The translations under genes and the position numbers were made by a program. Shown piece after piece: positions 11,201 through 22,927 of a stretch of 64,000 bases of DNA (position 1 is its first letter; each line of letters opens with the position of its first letter). The notes under the pieces were generated by a model, which did not search any database, was not told the origin of the DNA, and was given only the letters and a program-made list of their open reading frames with translations. This DNA is from Brachionus manjavacas (taxonomy: Eukaryota > Rotifera > Eurotatoria > Ploima > Brachionidae): NCBI GenBank assembly GCA_019054805.1, contig JAHQIY010000005.1, positions 3,579,501-3,643,500 on the forward strand. Reading direction: 5' to 3'.

Positions 11201-14200
11201 ATTAGAGTACAGTTTTTCCAGAATAGCACCATTCAGTACAATGACGTGAATTGCATGAGCTAAACAAACATTATTGGCCAAGTACAAGGCAAACTTGAAT
11301 ACACAATACCAAGCTGGTTCATAATTTAACGTGATCATTTGGCAACACATTTGTTTGACAATGACAAAATTTGATTTTTCCAATGCATACTCGGCTATCA
11401 GTTGCATGACCTCGGGTACTTTGTCACTTGTAGAACAAGTTTGCACGTGTAAACTCGATGCTAATTCCAAAAATCTGTCACAATTTTTGTAAGCATTTTC
11501 ATTTTTGCTAAGAATGTCGACAAGAATCTTAAATCTATTCTCACTCAGCCTGACTTGAACGGGCAAAATATTAAAGTCAAACTCGGCAATTAACTTCATA
11601 CTGAGCATAAGATCGAACTCGTCATTAATCATTTTAAAACAAGAATCCAACGATGGGTCACCTGTGGTTTGTTTTAATTTATTAAGATTCTCCTTAAGGC
11701 TATCGAGTCGGACATTGCCTAAATTCAAAACTTTTGAGCCCAATATCATCGATTGAACCAGATCAAGACATGCTTTGGCAAAGTTCATTTCAAGATCATG
11801 GTAATTGGACGAGGCATTGAAGTAATCCTGCGCTGATTTTATTGCCAAGTCTACAGCTGCCTCTTTGTCTACATTATAGATATCTTTGAGCCAGTCGGCT
11901 GCTAATTTGATATTTTCTAAATTTTTTGATCTAAGAAGACTTGATACAAATATTTCTGTACACTCTTTATAATCAATTAAATCCTTGTACAAATTGTTTT
12001 GAAGATGGCTTAGGTCTTTCATTAGTTCGATCCATTCATTCAGCTTTAGGTGATCTGAGCGTTTGCTGGCAAAATAAGTAAGCTTGACAAGAGCTTCACG
12101 ACATGACTCTTGATCAGAACAAGAATGTTTAATGTAAGAAAGTGTTTTGTTGATGCCGTATTTTTTGAAAAGTTCACAAGCATTTAAATGTTCGTGGACA
12201 TGTCTGAGCTGTTGCTGCTGATGATGGGTAAGTATGATTTTTTCTTTTGGGCCAATTTGTCCTTCTTGTTTGCTGGTTATTTCGTTAACCAGCTTTTTGC
12301 ATAATACTATTTGCTCTGGCCTTTCATTTACATACATACAGTCAACAATAATGGAGACTAGATTCAGTTCGTTTAGGGTAAAGCTAGAAATGGGTTGTTG
12401 AAAAGAACTTTTTGGCTTTAGGCGTAGATACAAGAGCCTAAGACAAGGATTCAAGTCTTCAATTGATACTTTGAGCAAATATTGGCGCAAAAGTGACTCA
12501 CATGACTGAAGAGTTGGTCGCCTTAAGACAAATGGCAAAAGCCAGTCTTGTAAATTTTTGGTATAATGATCAGTTGAAGGCTCATGTGAATATTTCATTA
12601 TCATTTCTAATTTTTCTATTTCACTTAGTTTGCTAATCGATGAAAGGGTACAGGATAATTTAGGTGAGTTTTCGTTGAAATCAGCTTTGCAATCATAGGC
12701 TAGTGTGTAAAGGATTTTCAAATTTTCCATTAAATCAACCATGTTTTTGCAGCCATTTGCGTATGCCAATTGAACAAATGACAGAGCAATATCGACAAGA
12801 CCACTTAAGCTCTCGATTTCAAGGGCACGATTATAATACCAGTTTTGAATATAGTCTACTGTGAATTCTTGAATAAATTCGCTGGAAGACTTGCTGACTA
12901 TGTGACTGAATTCAGGAAGTTCTACCCAATCTTTGTCTTCACGAATTTGGTCTTCATCATCGAATAAAAAAAATTCACCGTTTCTTAAATTATTTTAAAT
13001 AAAATTTTTTATCTAATTTTCTAAGGATAAAATTAAATGAGAAATACAATCGAATAAATATTTTTTTCTCTTTTAAGTAACTCCGGTAAATTTAGTGCGA
13101 ATATTTTAAAATTTCTTTATAAAATATTTATTTTAAGCCCTTTAATTAAACAAAAATAATAATTTAAAAAATAAAATTTTTGATTTTAAGAAATCTTATA
13201 ATTATCTGTGAAATTATTTTACAAAAAATCTATTTAATTTAAGAAACGTAAAAAAATAAAATTTAAAATTTTTTTTTAAAATCTAGATTGAAATAGATTG
13301 AAATTTTTTTTAACATATTTAAACTTAGACATAACTACATTTTTCAATTAAAAAATTTTCGATCAAAAAAAAATCCTATTTTTATTTTAATTTTTTTGGT
13401 CTTTATTTGATTACCAAATATGTTATCAATATTAAATAATCGTATTTTTTTGTGATCACTTAATTACATAGTCGACATGACCCGAATTTTATTTATCAAT
13501 TTTAATAATTTTTTTTTTGATAGCATTTCAAAATTAAAAATATATATATAATATTTAACAAAAGGAATGCTACGGGAAGCTATGCCTGTAGAGATAACTT
13601 GGGAATGAAAATATTTATAGCAGCTGATTTTCACGTATACATAAACATTTATATCTATTTTAATTAAAAAATATCCAACTTAAAAAAATTAATTTTTTTT
13701 TAATTTTTTTGATTTACATCAAACTATGTTATCTTAGCAGTGGCATTTTCAGTTTTTTCTAAACTAATTTACTTATTTTAAGTTTTCGAATGTTTATACA
13801 TGTTACCATTTTTTACTCTTTATTAATTTACATGAGATTAGAATTCCTTAATTTAGATGAGTTTTTATTAGAATAGACTGAAGTTTATTAGAATAGCGGT
13901 ATTTTTATTAAAAATACCGTAATATCTAAAAATTATTTGCCTTTAAAAATGCTTTCAGAAAATTCAAAAATTAAAGAAAACATTAAATTTTAATTCATTA
14001 AGTATCTATTTAAAAAAGAAGCTTACTCAATTTTGGGCAATAGCTTTGCATATTCATCAGGGTCAAGAGTTTCAGGAAAATTGCTTAAAATATCAAGTTG
14101 ATGATTTCTCAGTTCCTTCGAATAGAAACAAAATAAAATTTCAACAGCGTTTGTGTTACCTTCCTAAAAAAAATAGAAAAAAAATTAAAATTTTTTTTTT

Positions 14201-17200
14201 CAAATTACTCTAGCGTAATCTAAAGCTATTTCATAAATCGATTTCGAGCGTATTTCCAAGTACTTTTCGGGATCGAACAACTCAGCTGCCCTAATAGAAC
14301 CGCCTAAAATTTGCTCGTAAACATTTAAGCGATCCATATAAGTCAAAAGTCGGAATCGAATCAAACACAGCTCTTTGTGCATCATTGTAAAACTTTAAAA
14401 TTAAAATAAATAAATTTTTCTCAATTTTTTCTTTTTACTTTTTGGGGTTTAATAGACTTAATTTTTTAATTCTAGCTTCGTGTATTTTTTTTCTGCGTTT
14501 TTCGACTAAAACAGGATTAAATCTATCGAATGGCTCATCATTTTCATCATCTTCCAATTCTTCGTTTATTGAAAAAACAAATCTATTGTCATCAGTCTCG
14601 TTTATCGCTATCATTGAATCAAGATCAGTTCCATGTAGACCAAAATCAATTAGCAATTTTGTTGTGTCTATATTTGGCGAAACTCTTTCCTCACATTCAT
14701 GCAAAATCCATGATCTTTTTTTTATTTTACTCTTTTTTCAAATTTTTTAGTTTCATTTAAACCTAAAAAAAGCAAAAAAAACTTAATTTACCAAATAATC
14801 ATTTATGGTCGATTTAGATATAGGTTTAGAATTCCATTGCTGCTTATAGACTAAATCTGTGTCTAAATTGTAAGTCTGAGCTAATTGAAGTGCTTCGCCA
14901 TATTCCTCTGATTTAAGTTTGCGTTCAAACAATTCTTCCGGTGTGGTAGATTTTATGTGCAGAATCGAAAATTTTCTTCTCAAAAACTTTTTCTTTTTGT
15001 TTGAATCGTTAGATCGCTGAATTCCAATTAGATTATAGGCCTTTGTTTTGATGCTATGAGTAATGAATGAAATCCAAGAGTCATCATCCTCATCATCATC
15101 TTCATCATCTGTGTTAACATTTAATTCATTTGTTTCATTCAAATTTCCTTCGGAATTTTCATCCTCACAAATCGAGTTTTCTAAGCTAAAACTTGACAAA
15201 TGGCTTGAAAATTCACATTGACATTCTAAAATAAAAAATTCGTTTTCCAAATACCGGTAAATGGAAGGGTATGGATTGAGCCATTGTTGATTACGACCCA
15301 TTAAATCAGTTAAGCTGTCAGCAGAGACCAAAGAAAGCGAGCCAGTTCCTCTAGTCATTAATAAAACTTTGGTATCCCACCAACTGATATCAATGACTCG
15401 ATAATCTGGTTCGTGGTAAATTTGTTTAAATTTTTTCAACTCATATGGACTCTCTACAATTGATGGATTCATGTCATAATATCCAGGTTGTTCAGTCATA
15501 AACCACTCTTTTAACAGTTTCAATGTTGGCAAAGAATAAATGGTTATTCTTCCACTGACGTACACAACAGTAAGGCTTTGGTCATCAGGCGAAATTTCCA
15601 TTTTAGTCACATATTCAATTTTGGTAAAATTTGCTTTGGAAAAATTTTTATCACTTAATTTTTTGGAAGAGCTTATTTCTTGGATTATTTTAATATTTTT
15701 AATCCATGGCTCTGAATTTAGAATTCGAAAAAGATGTAGACCATTTGTGTTGTGTTTGCTAGTATTGGTAAAACTTCCCAAAATAAGATATTCTGATTTT
15801 GAGTCGATTTCAGCGCAGTAAATTCCATTGGGAACAATGTTCAATAAAGATTGTCTAAAGATCAAATCAATGCTTCGATTTTTACGGATGGTGAAAACTT
15901 TGACAAACCCTGAATATGTCAAAGCAATTATCAGCTGAAGTACATTGTCATCGATATTTTGACATTTCAAATGGATAGGATTGATAAAAAACAACTTGCA
16001 AATGGCATTTTCAAAATCATTAACCTCTGACTTTTAAAATTAAAATGTAAATAAAGTTTTTTATTTTTTTTAATTAAGAAAAAAATTTCTTGTAATTTAG
16101 CTGTCGTAAATCAATGCAAACTAGTTCAGGGCTTAAACGAAGATTTTTAACAAAAATTTCTATGAACTAATAATTTTCACAAACACTCAAAATTTAAAAA
16201 AATAAAAGTTTAATTTTAATATAAAAAAATATTTTTAAAAAATTCATATTCAAAATGTTATTCTTATCAATTAAAACTTGACTCTTGGTAACAAAATTAG
16301 AAAAAGAATTATGTGCTCATTTCATTTTAGCACTGAAATCTATTTTTCCATTTTTTTTAGATTTTTTAAATGTATTTTTTAAAATTTTAACCTTTTTTAA
16401 TAAAAATGATAATGGTTGAATTATAAATTTTTAATAAAATACTGTGATATCATCACATAAATTAAATGAATTTATTATACAAAAAATATCCTTGGTCAAC
16501 TGAAATAAAAATAATTCAATTTAAATAAAAAATTTGTTCTTTTAACAATACAAAAATCCATTCAAATAACAAAGTTATAGTAAAAAATAAGGTAAAAAAC
16601 AACATTAAATTAAACAAATTAATTTGAACAAAATGAAAAACTTCATTTTTTCTCTAGATGCAGGTTATTCAGTTAAAAAAAATAAAAATGATAAAATTTT
16701 TTAAATAATAATAACAATTAGCTCCTGCATGGAAACTCGCGGAGATGTCTTTATAAGAAGACTTCTATGGTAGCTACTATTTACGATAAGATAAAATAAT
16801 TTAACTTCAAATAAAAACTAGCCTAATCAAATAGTCCATTAGACTTTTCAATATAAGTTTGTAATATTATATTAAATTCCATTTTGTTCAAAAGAAAAGT
16901 TCTTAAAATTATAACTTATTTCTTTGGTCTTTATTTTAAATCAACATTTTTGAGCCCTTTTATTTTTGATTATAAGACTAGGAAGCTAATATGAAGGGTT
17001 TTATGAAAATTTTAAATAAAAGATAGTTAAAATAAAAGCAATTACCTCAATATACTTAAGTGTTTCATTTCCATTATTCAAATCAAAAAAATGAATATGA
17101 CCATTTTCGTTAGTTAAAACAAGATTTTCAATTTGTTTGTTATAAAAAAGATTGCTAATTCGAGTATAATTGCAATCGACTTGAAAAAAATTTTTATTTA

Positions 17201-17799
17201 AATAATTTATCAAATTTTTAAATCAAAGGGACTGATTTTTTCGCTTTCAGATTAAATTTTGGAATGAAAATAAAAAAAAAAAACTTATTAATCCGAATTT
17301 CAAATATTTAATTAAAAGAAAACACTTCCTTTGAGTGTAAAAATTAATTTCAATAACCTTGTACTCTCCAGGTATATTTTTCATCTATGCTTTCGTAAAA
17401 TTCGATCATATTCTCCCTTAAAAGTCCAAAAGACCCATAACTTTGTAATAAAAAGATTAAAGTAAATATGATCAGCTTAATGCATCATTACTCTGAAATA
17501 ACCATTTTCCATGCATTCCACGGCTTACTTGAGCTGAAAATAAACCTTAACGTATTTTCATTTATTCCGAATTTAAATTTTCCTTTCATCCATGATCCGA
17601 TTCGGTATAAAAAGTCTGAAAATAACATATTCGCCTAATAAAAAAAAAATCAAAATAAAATAAACTTACTGCCATTTTGTTGTGATTTCTGATATTCTAC
17701 ATATATGTTATCGTCCTTGCCGATTTCAGTCACCCAATAAGGAAAAGTGTATGAATTTACATCATACAATATTGTTTTGTCAATTTGAGAATCAGTCAT
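8219..17799 (-). CDS. NBAS: NBAS, subunit of the NRZ ER-tethering complex
   Basis: Nine exons splice in phase: 17670-17799, 17492-17615, 17358-17440, 17046-17179, 14792-16030, 14439-14731, 14209-14392, 14027-14163 and 8219-12983. The product is 2,362 residues, close to the vertebrate length (about 2,370). The N-terminal half is a WD-type beta-propeller (LTNENGHIHFFDLNNG; STTPEELFERKLKSEEY). The C-terminal half is the alpha-helical Sec39 region (FETDQTYKEETILGLSMDY). Family-specific strings include SKIKKRSWILHECEERV across the exon 5/6 junction and ILSNFPETLDPDEYAKLLPK in exon 8. NBAS joins RINT1 and ZW10 on the ER, tethers Golgi-derived COPI vesicles through syntaxin-18, and in vertebrates also affects nonsense-mediated decay. 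The last exon alone is 4,765 nt and carries two thirds of the protein. Large gaps are intron 4 (16031-17045) and intron 8 (12984-14026), neither holding recognisable genes. Confidence 0.95.
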
Positions 17800-18340
17800 T
17801 TCCAAAATATTTTTTATTCGTTTTGAATATTTTAAATTTTACACGTATTTTAGATAAAAAATTTAAATTATTGCAAATCCTAGTGAATATATAAAATAGT
17901 CACGTGATTTTTGAGTAAAATATAATTGTCCTATTTAAATGAATTCACTTATTATTAAGACGAATTTTTTGCTTTTGATTCTAGATAATTTGAATTCATT
18001 CTTGTTCAACTTTACATTGACTATATTTTAATGGTTGTTTTGAGACACAAAAATAGTTTTCATTTATCAGCTTTTTTTAAGCACTTAATAAAAAAAGCAG
18101 TATTCGTGAAGACGGGATCATCCCAGAGCCCCAATTTAGGAATCGGGTTGGAATTTAATTGAAAAATTTAAAAACAAAAAAAAGGAAAATGGACAAAGAA
18201 AAAAAAATTTTAAGACTCTGATTCTAACCTAAAGAAATCAACAAGCATCTCAACGACTTGCAGGTTTACAGAATAAATATTGTTTTTTTTTTTATTAACA
18301 CTAAATCTAAAAGTAAGCCAAATAAAAGTTTTCTAAAAAA
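17800..18340. other. Upstream region of NBAS
   Basis: A/T-rich promoter side of NBAS. A GC-richer patch near 18110-18150 (GACGGGATCATCCCAGAGCC) stands out from the background but was not classified. No open gene is supported. Confidence 0.4.
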
Positions 18341-18740
18341 GACTTATTTGAATCCAATCTCCTTCTTTCATCTACAATCCGCATGCTTTTATTTTTGCTT
18401 TTTTGAAATGAACTCGTCTTCCTTCAAAGAACCAGGGATTGAGTCAGTCTTTTAAAGATTTGCAAACTTTTAACCACTTTTTATGACTTTTTTATTCAAA
18501 CTTTTCAAAATTGTCAACAAACAGAGCATTGTTCACCTGCATGCCTTCACAGTTTTAAGCGAAGCTCCAAAAATTAAACACCCATCGTTGAATCTACGTG
18601 TATAACCAGGATTCAGGAAGCAACTCTGCTTGTCAAAGCCAGGACAAAACTTCTTCACAAACAGAGAAGCATCCTAATAGAATGAGCTACCGGACGCTGT
18701 CGTTTCTGTAACTTCAACAAATGCATTCAAAGACAAGTTT
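18341..18740 (-). pseudogene. Unclassified coding-like remnant
   Basis: This stretch is less A/T-rich than its surroundings. On the minus strand, 18740 to 18530 reads about 20 codons to a stop and then a cysteine-containing run (VKKFCPGFDKQSCFLNPG, followed by a second block ending near KTVKACR). A further open run (SIPGSLKEDEFISKKQK) lies at 18345-18455. The frames are interrupted and no family was recognised. It may be an old transposon open frame or a decayed gene. No function is proposed. Confidence 0.3.
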
Positions 18741-19544
18741 GACAAATTCAGATCTCAGCAATTGGCGACTAATGACACTACTATAGTCAAATTGGTTATT
18801 CTTCTTCATCTGATTCTCATATCAGATCGTAGTATCACTTTCATATTAATATTCATATTTATAGTTCATTGATCTGCTAGTTAAATTTGTTATTTTTAAT
18901 GGCAAAATTTTGTAAAAATTTATAGACAATTAAAATTGAAAAATCAAAACCAGTCATTTGACTCGTCTAGATGCTTCTACTAGTATATTGATGATATGCA
19001 AAAAAAACAACCTTTGAAATAATCTTTTATTAATTTTGCAAAATTTACTCTTTTTTGATATTGTAAATTTTCATACAATTTAAAATTTATTTTAAATAAA
19101 ACCATCCTAAAAAAATGGGTTGTATTTTTAACAAGTAAAACCATTAAATCCAAGATTTTATAAGTAGCAGTAACTTTTACTGATTAAATAAATTTAGAGA
19201 CAAAAATCATATCTCGAAATAATTATATTTTATTTGATAACAAATATTTCCTATGTTAATTAAAATCAATTTTTATTTAACGAATTATTCATGATGTTTC
19301 ATATTCATGATGTTTCATCGTAAAAATAATGAAAAAGAATTTAATTTTTGTTATTTTTGGAAAGTTTGCATGAAAATTCACAATGCTCTCTTTTTTCTAC
19401 AGAGAAAAAAATTCTTTTCAATATCATTTTAATTAATAATAAATTAATAGCTATTAAACAATTCATATTTTAAAAAATCAATTTTTTTTTTCTTATGAAG
19501 CTCTTTTAATTTTTTTCTAGATAAATTATCTAGGTTTTGTGAAA

Positions 19545-19871
19545 TTCTGTACAAAATGAAAAAGAGAACAGAACAAAATGTTAAAAAATTGAATAAATTT
19601 TCTTCTAAAAGCTTTAAATAAGTTCTGTAAATGCAACATAGTGCAACTTTTAAAGTTGAATCAAATATCAAGGTCTGCTAAATTTGCAGATTTTAGCAGA
19701 AATTAAATTTCAATATAATCGAGTGTAGTGCATTTTGCACATCAATAGCAGACATTGACAGTTGATTCAACTTTGAATGTTGCACTATGTTGCATTCACA
19801 GAACTTATTTAAAGCTTTTAGAAGAAAATTTATTCAATTTTTTAACATTTTGTTCTGTTCTTTTTTACTGA
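19545..19871. mobile_element. Foldback element with about 100-bp near-identical inverted arms (copy 1)
   Basis: The left arm 19565-19664 and right arm 19762-19861 are reverse complements with about three mismatches. Outer ends resemble TTC(A/T)GTAC, and weaker pairing continues outward to about 19517 and 19893. The 97-bp centre contains a nested inverted repeat (TCTGCTAAA ... TTTTAGCAGA). A diverged relative with the same end motif AAGAACAGAAC lies at 46531-46827, which supports a dispersed non-autonomous element rather than a unique hairpin. No clear target-site duplication was found. A 75-codon open frame crossing the left arm is not regarded as a gene. Confidence 0.65.
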
Positions 19872-19930
19872 ACTTCAAAAAACCAATTATCTAGTAAAAA
19901 AAAATGTTTTTGGAACCAACCATATTTTTA

Positions 19931-20536
19931 TTAAGATAAATTTAAATTTTTTAAAAGTAAATTAGCTAAATTTGACAATCTTTTATTAGCTGATTTAGCG
20001 TATTGAAAAATTAAAAAATTAAAATTGATCCTGTCGCTTTTAAAATTAAGAATTTCAGTTTTTATTCTGTCTAATTCAGGAGAATCGATTTCTTCTGGTT
20101 CATTAGTGTCTGTCATAAATATCAAAATAGTGAGAACATTTAAAATCAACTCAATGTGATCAATTGTTGGTTCAATTGCTAAACAATTTAAAATAAGATT
20201 AACAAAATTATGCTTGAGAAAATATTCCTTATTTTTTGGATCTGAGCAAAGATTACATAGAGCAGCAATTGAGAAATGTAAAATTTTCAAATTGAAATGA
20301 AAGTTTGTTTTAAAATTGATCAAATTTTCCAAAAAAATGTCATTAATATTTAACCGCCTGAAGTATTCATAATTTATTGGATCATAGGCAAAATTGCCAA
20401 GATTAGCAATAACTTGTTCTTTTTTGTCTTCTTCGCCAGTTGACTTGTACTCTTCAAGCAATTCTTTTAAGTAGGTATATCGATCTAGATCAGCTTTACC
20501 AGTCCGCTTTTTTAAAGAATTTGGAGTTGAAAACAT
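19931..20536 (-). CDS. ARMC7: ARMC7-like armadillo-repeat protein
   Basis: A 201-residue single-exon protein, matching ARMC7 in length and opening sequence (RTGKADLDRYTYLKELLEEY). Helical armadillo-type repeats fill the rest, including NLGNFAYDPINYEYFRRLN and SIAALCNLCSDPKNKEYFL. Human ARMC7 has been linked to the late spliceosome; the present protein is placed there only by family. The ATG at 20536 is the sole in-frame start before the conserved N-terminus. It is divergent from CFAP410, with 259 bp between start codons, so the two may share a promoter. Confidence 0.88.
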   Translation of the reverse strand: MFSTPNSLKKRTGKADLDRYTYLKELLEEYKSTGEEDKKEQVIANLGNFAYDPINYEYFRRLNINDIFLENLINFKTNFHFNLKILHFSIAALCNLCSDPKNKEYFLKHNFVNLILNCLAIEPTIDHIELILNVLTILIFMTDTNEPEEIDSPELDRIKTEILNFKSDRINFNFLIFQYAKSANKRLSNLANLLLKNLNLS

Positions 20537-20795
20537 TTTTTAAATTTAAGAATAAAAAATTTTTCATTTTATGAAGATATTAGATGATTGTTTTCTCGAG
20601 TTTCAAATCAAACTTTTAATCATCTCAGCATAATTTTTCTGGTCTCAATGACAACTAAAAATGATTCATTTGAAATTAAAATTAAATATTTTAATGTATT
20701 TATATTAAAATAATAATTATTTTAAATCTTGGAAATTATATTTTGAATTTAAAGTTCAATTTTGATGGATTTTATTATTTATCAATTGATATAGA
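20537..20795. promoter_or_regulatory. Short divergent intergenic region, candidate bidirectional promoter
   Basis: Only 259 bp separate the start codons of ARMC7 (minus) and CFAP410 (plus), so both promoters and both 5' leaders must fit here or overlap. No specific factor site is claimed. Confidence 0.5.
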
Positions 20796-21991
20796 ATGGA
20801 CTCGCTTACGGTTGATATCGCTTTGCAAGGCAATAAGAGCAAGAATCTTGAAACTGTTAAAAAGTTGAATCTATGGTATTTTTTTCTAATTTTGAAAATT
20901 TAGATCTTTCAGTCAGTTTAAGGGCGTCTGATTTAAATGAAGTTTCTTTGGTGAAAGAAATGCCAAATTTGGAAATTTTAATTTTAAGGTAAAATCATTT
21001 GAATTTTTTTTTCAAATTTATCTTCAAATTTATTTAATTTAGTGCAAATAATATTTGCTCGCTAAAAGACATGCAATATTGCGAAAATTTGCGTGAACTG
21101 TACTTAAGGAATAACAAGATAAAAAAATTGAATGAGATTTTTTACCTTAAAGGCCTAAAAAATTTGAAAATACTATGGCTAGACGAAAACCCTTGCACCG
21201 AATCCGAAAATTACAGACTTAATGTTTTAAAGAACTTATCATGTTTGGAATACTTGGATAACACAGGTAAAATTATTGATTTATTTATTTATTTTCTGTA
21301 TCGAGATAAAGCTCTTTCAGAATAAAATATAAAATTAAAATAAATATAAAAATAAAGAAAAAGATAAATAAGTTAAAATAAAATAAAATAAATAATAAGG
21401 ATTTTAATGGAAACAGGCTTATTAAAAAGTAAAGAAATAACAATAAGAAGTCATCTAAAACTAAGTGGCAGTTACGTTGATGTCTTTAGTAGTGAAACCT
21501 CGACTGTATTCACTTGCTTTAACCTAACTACTAAATTTAAAAATACTGTAAATTTTTAAAAAAATTTTCAAAGTTGTTACTGAAGAAGAAGTTCAACAAG
21601 CAATTGAAATCGGGGAAGATTTTACTTTTCCTCCTGATTCAATTGAGCTCGATAGGTTGATCCTACCGCTTAAAAGTGATGAATTAACAAATGGAGAAAA
21701 TTCAGAAATTGATGATTCTAAATCAATTGATGAAACTGAAACAAATAATTTAGCTTCAAATTTTGATTTGGAGAATGATCATGATTTACTACATGTTAAC
21801 AAACAGGAAGAATTTTCGAAAGCAAAAATACAGGTAATTTTTTTGGTTATTAGTTATTTGGAAAAAAAATTTAATTTTTTTCCTTTAAGAATGATAATGT
21901 TTTGTCAGCTATTCTTATTTTGTTAGAAAACTTGAATTTAAACCAGCTTGATCAGGTTATTCATCAATGTGAAAAGCTTAAAAACTCATGA
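20796..21991 (+). CDS. CFAP410: CFAP410 (C21orf2) leucine-rich-repeat ciliary protein
   Basis: Five exons, 20796-20875, 20923-20988, 21043-21266, 21574-21833 and 21890-21991, give 243 residues in continuous phase (vertebrate form about 256). The N-terminus carries leucine-rich repeats with the LRR cap, including LRELYLRNNKIKKLNEIFYL and KILWLDENPC; the family-specific VVTEEEVQQAIEIGEDF follows. A low-complexity acidic linker leads to a conserved C-terminal helix (NDNVLSAILILLENLNLNQL) that forms an oligomeric coiled bundle in known homologues. CFAP410 works at the base of cilia with NEK1 and SPATA7, so its presence indicates a ciliated organism. Exon 2 could be missed because two nearer AG sites give a stop; the third AG (20921-20922) restores the frame. 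Confidence 0.92.
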
Positions 21992-22249
21992 GAATGTAGA
22001 ATTTTCTTGTTGTTATTAACCAAAATTTGTTAATTTCTACAACACATTTTTTAGATTTGTTTTGTGAGTTTAAAGTGCCTAATCAAATCAGTCATAAAAA
22101 ATTTATATTCTTCAATAAGTTAAAATAATTATTAATTTGTGAATGTAAAAAGTGTCTAAATTTTTTAATTGCAAATATTATTTTATTAATTTCTAAAAAC
22201 AAATAAAATAAAGAAATTAAACATTTCTAATATAATTATTTTGGGTAAA
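21992..22249. other. 3' flank of CFAP410
   Basis: A/T-rich 3' UTR and flank. AATAAA-type words occur around 22205. Nothing else was recognised. Confidence 0.4.
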
Positions 22250-22254
22250 TTTTT

Positions 22255-22344
22255 GGTACTCCTTGTAATGTTTACATTAGTACCCTTGGGCCCGTCTATC
22301 CGATCCTTTCGTATTAGACGTATTGGAGCAGCTATTTATGCTCC
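22255..22344. repeat. Three consecutive short stem-loops
   Basis: Three inverted repeats follow each other within 90 bp. First, GGTACT (22255) pairs with AGTACC (22279-22284), with an inner AATGT/ACATT stem. Second, CGTCTA (22293-22298) pairs with TAGACG (22315-22320). Third, GGAGCA (22325-22330) pairs with TGCTCC (22339-22344). The block is richer in G+C than its surroundings. Its function is unknown; it may be the edge of a transposable element. Confidence 0.5.
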
Positions 22345-22360
22345 TTGTTAACTTAATATT

Positions 22361-22830
22361 AGGGTCCTACTATAAAAACTAACTCATTTATTTTGAAAAA
22401 TTTTCTGACATGAGTTTTTGTCCAAGAAATACAGTTTTCGAGATATTTAGATTTAAATAATTGAACTTAGTTATTTCGAGAATCGAAATTCAAGTCACTG
22501 GATTTCTCAGTCACAGCCTCGACAGAAGCGATGTTTTTCTGTCTTAACTTGAATATTATTTTTAGCTTAAAATTTCATTTTGTGGAGAACTGAACCATAA
22601 TTTTTGTCGTAGTTAATTCGGGGTTAATTGAGGGTCAGGTTTTTAAAAATTGAAAAAAAAATCAATTAAAAAAATAAAAAACTTGGTAAAAAATAATTTA
22701 TTTTTCAAAAAGAACATAAAATTCCAAGCTAAATTATATTGGAATTTCGGAAATTATATTTCTTTTTAAAAAAAGTGGAGTCATGGAATTTTCAAAATTA
22801 GGAAGGTCAGTGTTTTAATAGGACCTCCTT
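22361..22830. mobile_element. Possible 470-bp inverted-repeat element
   Basis: The left end AGGGTCCTACTATAAAAAC and the reverse complement of the right end (AGGAGGTCCTATTAAAAC, ending at 22830) share GTCCTA and TAAAA blocks in matching order. The interior has no open frame. The match is short and gapped, so this is a tentative call. Confidence 0.3.
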
Positions 22831-22927
22831 ATAAAGTACTATTAGTAACTAAATATAAATTTACAGAATTGAAAAAAAATCATATTATTAAATAGAACAC
22901 AAATTGGACCAAAGCGAACGATTGCTA

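Noticed and set aside
19444..19671. A 75-codon minus-strand frame near ARMC7
   Set aside because: It crosses the foldback left arm, is Lys/Phe-rich with no homology and is best explained by A/T composition.
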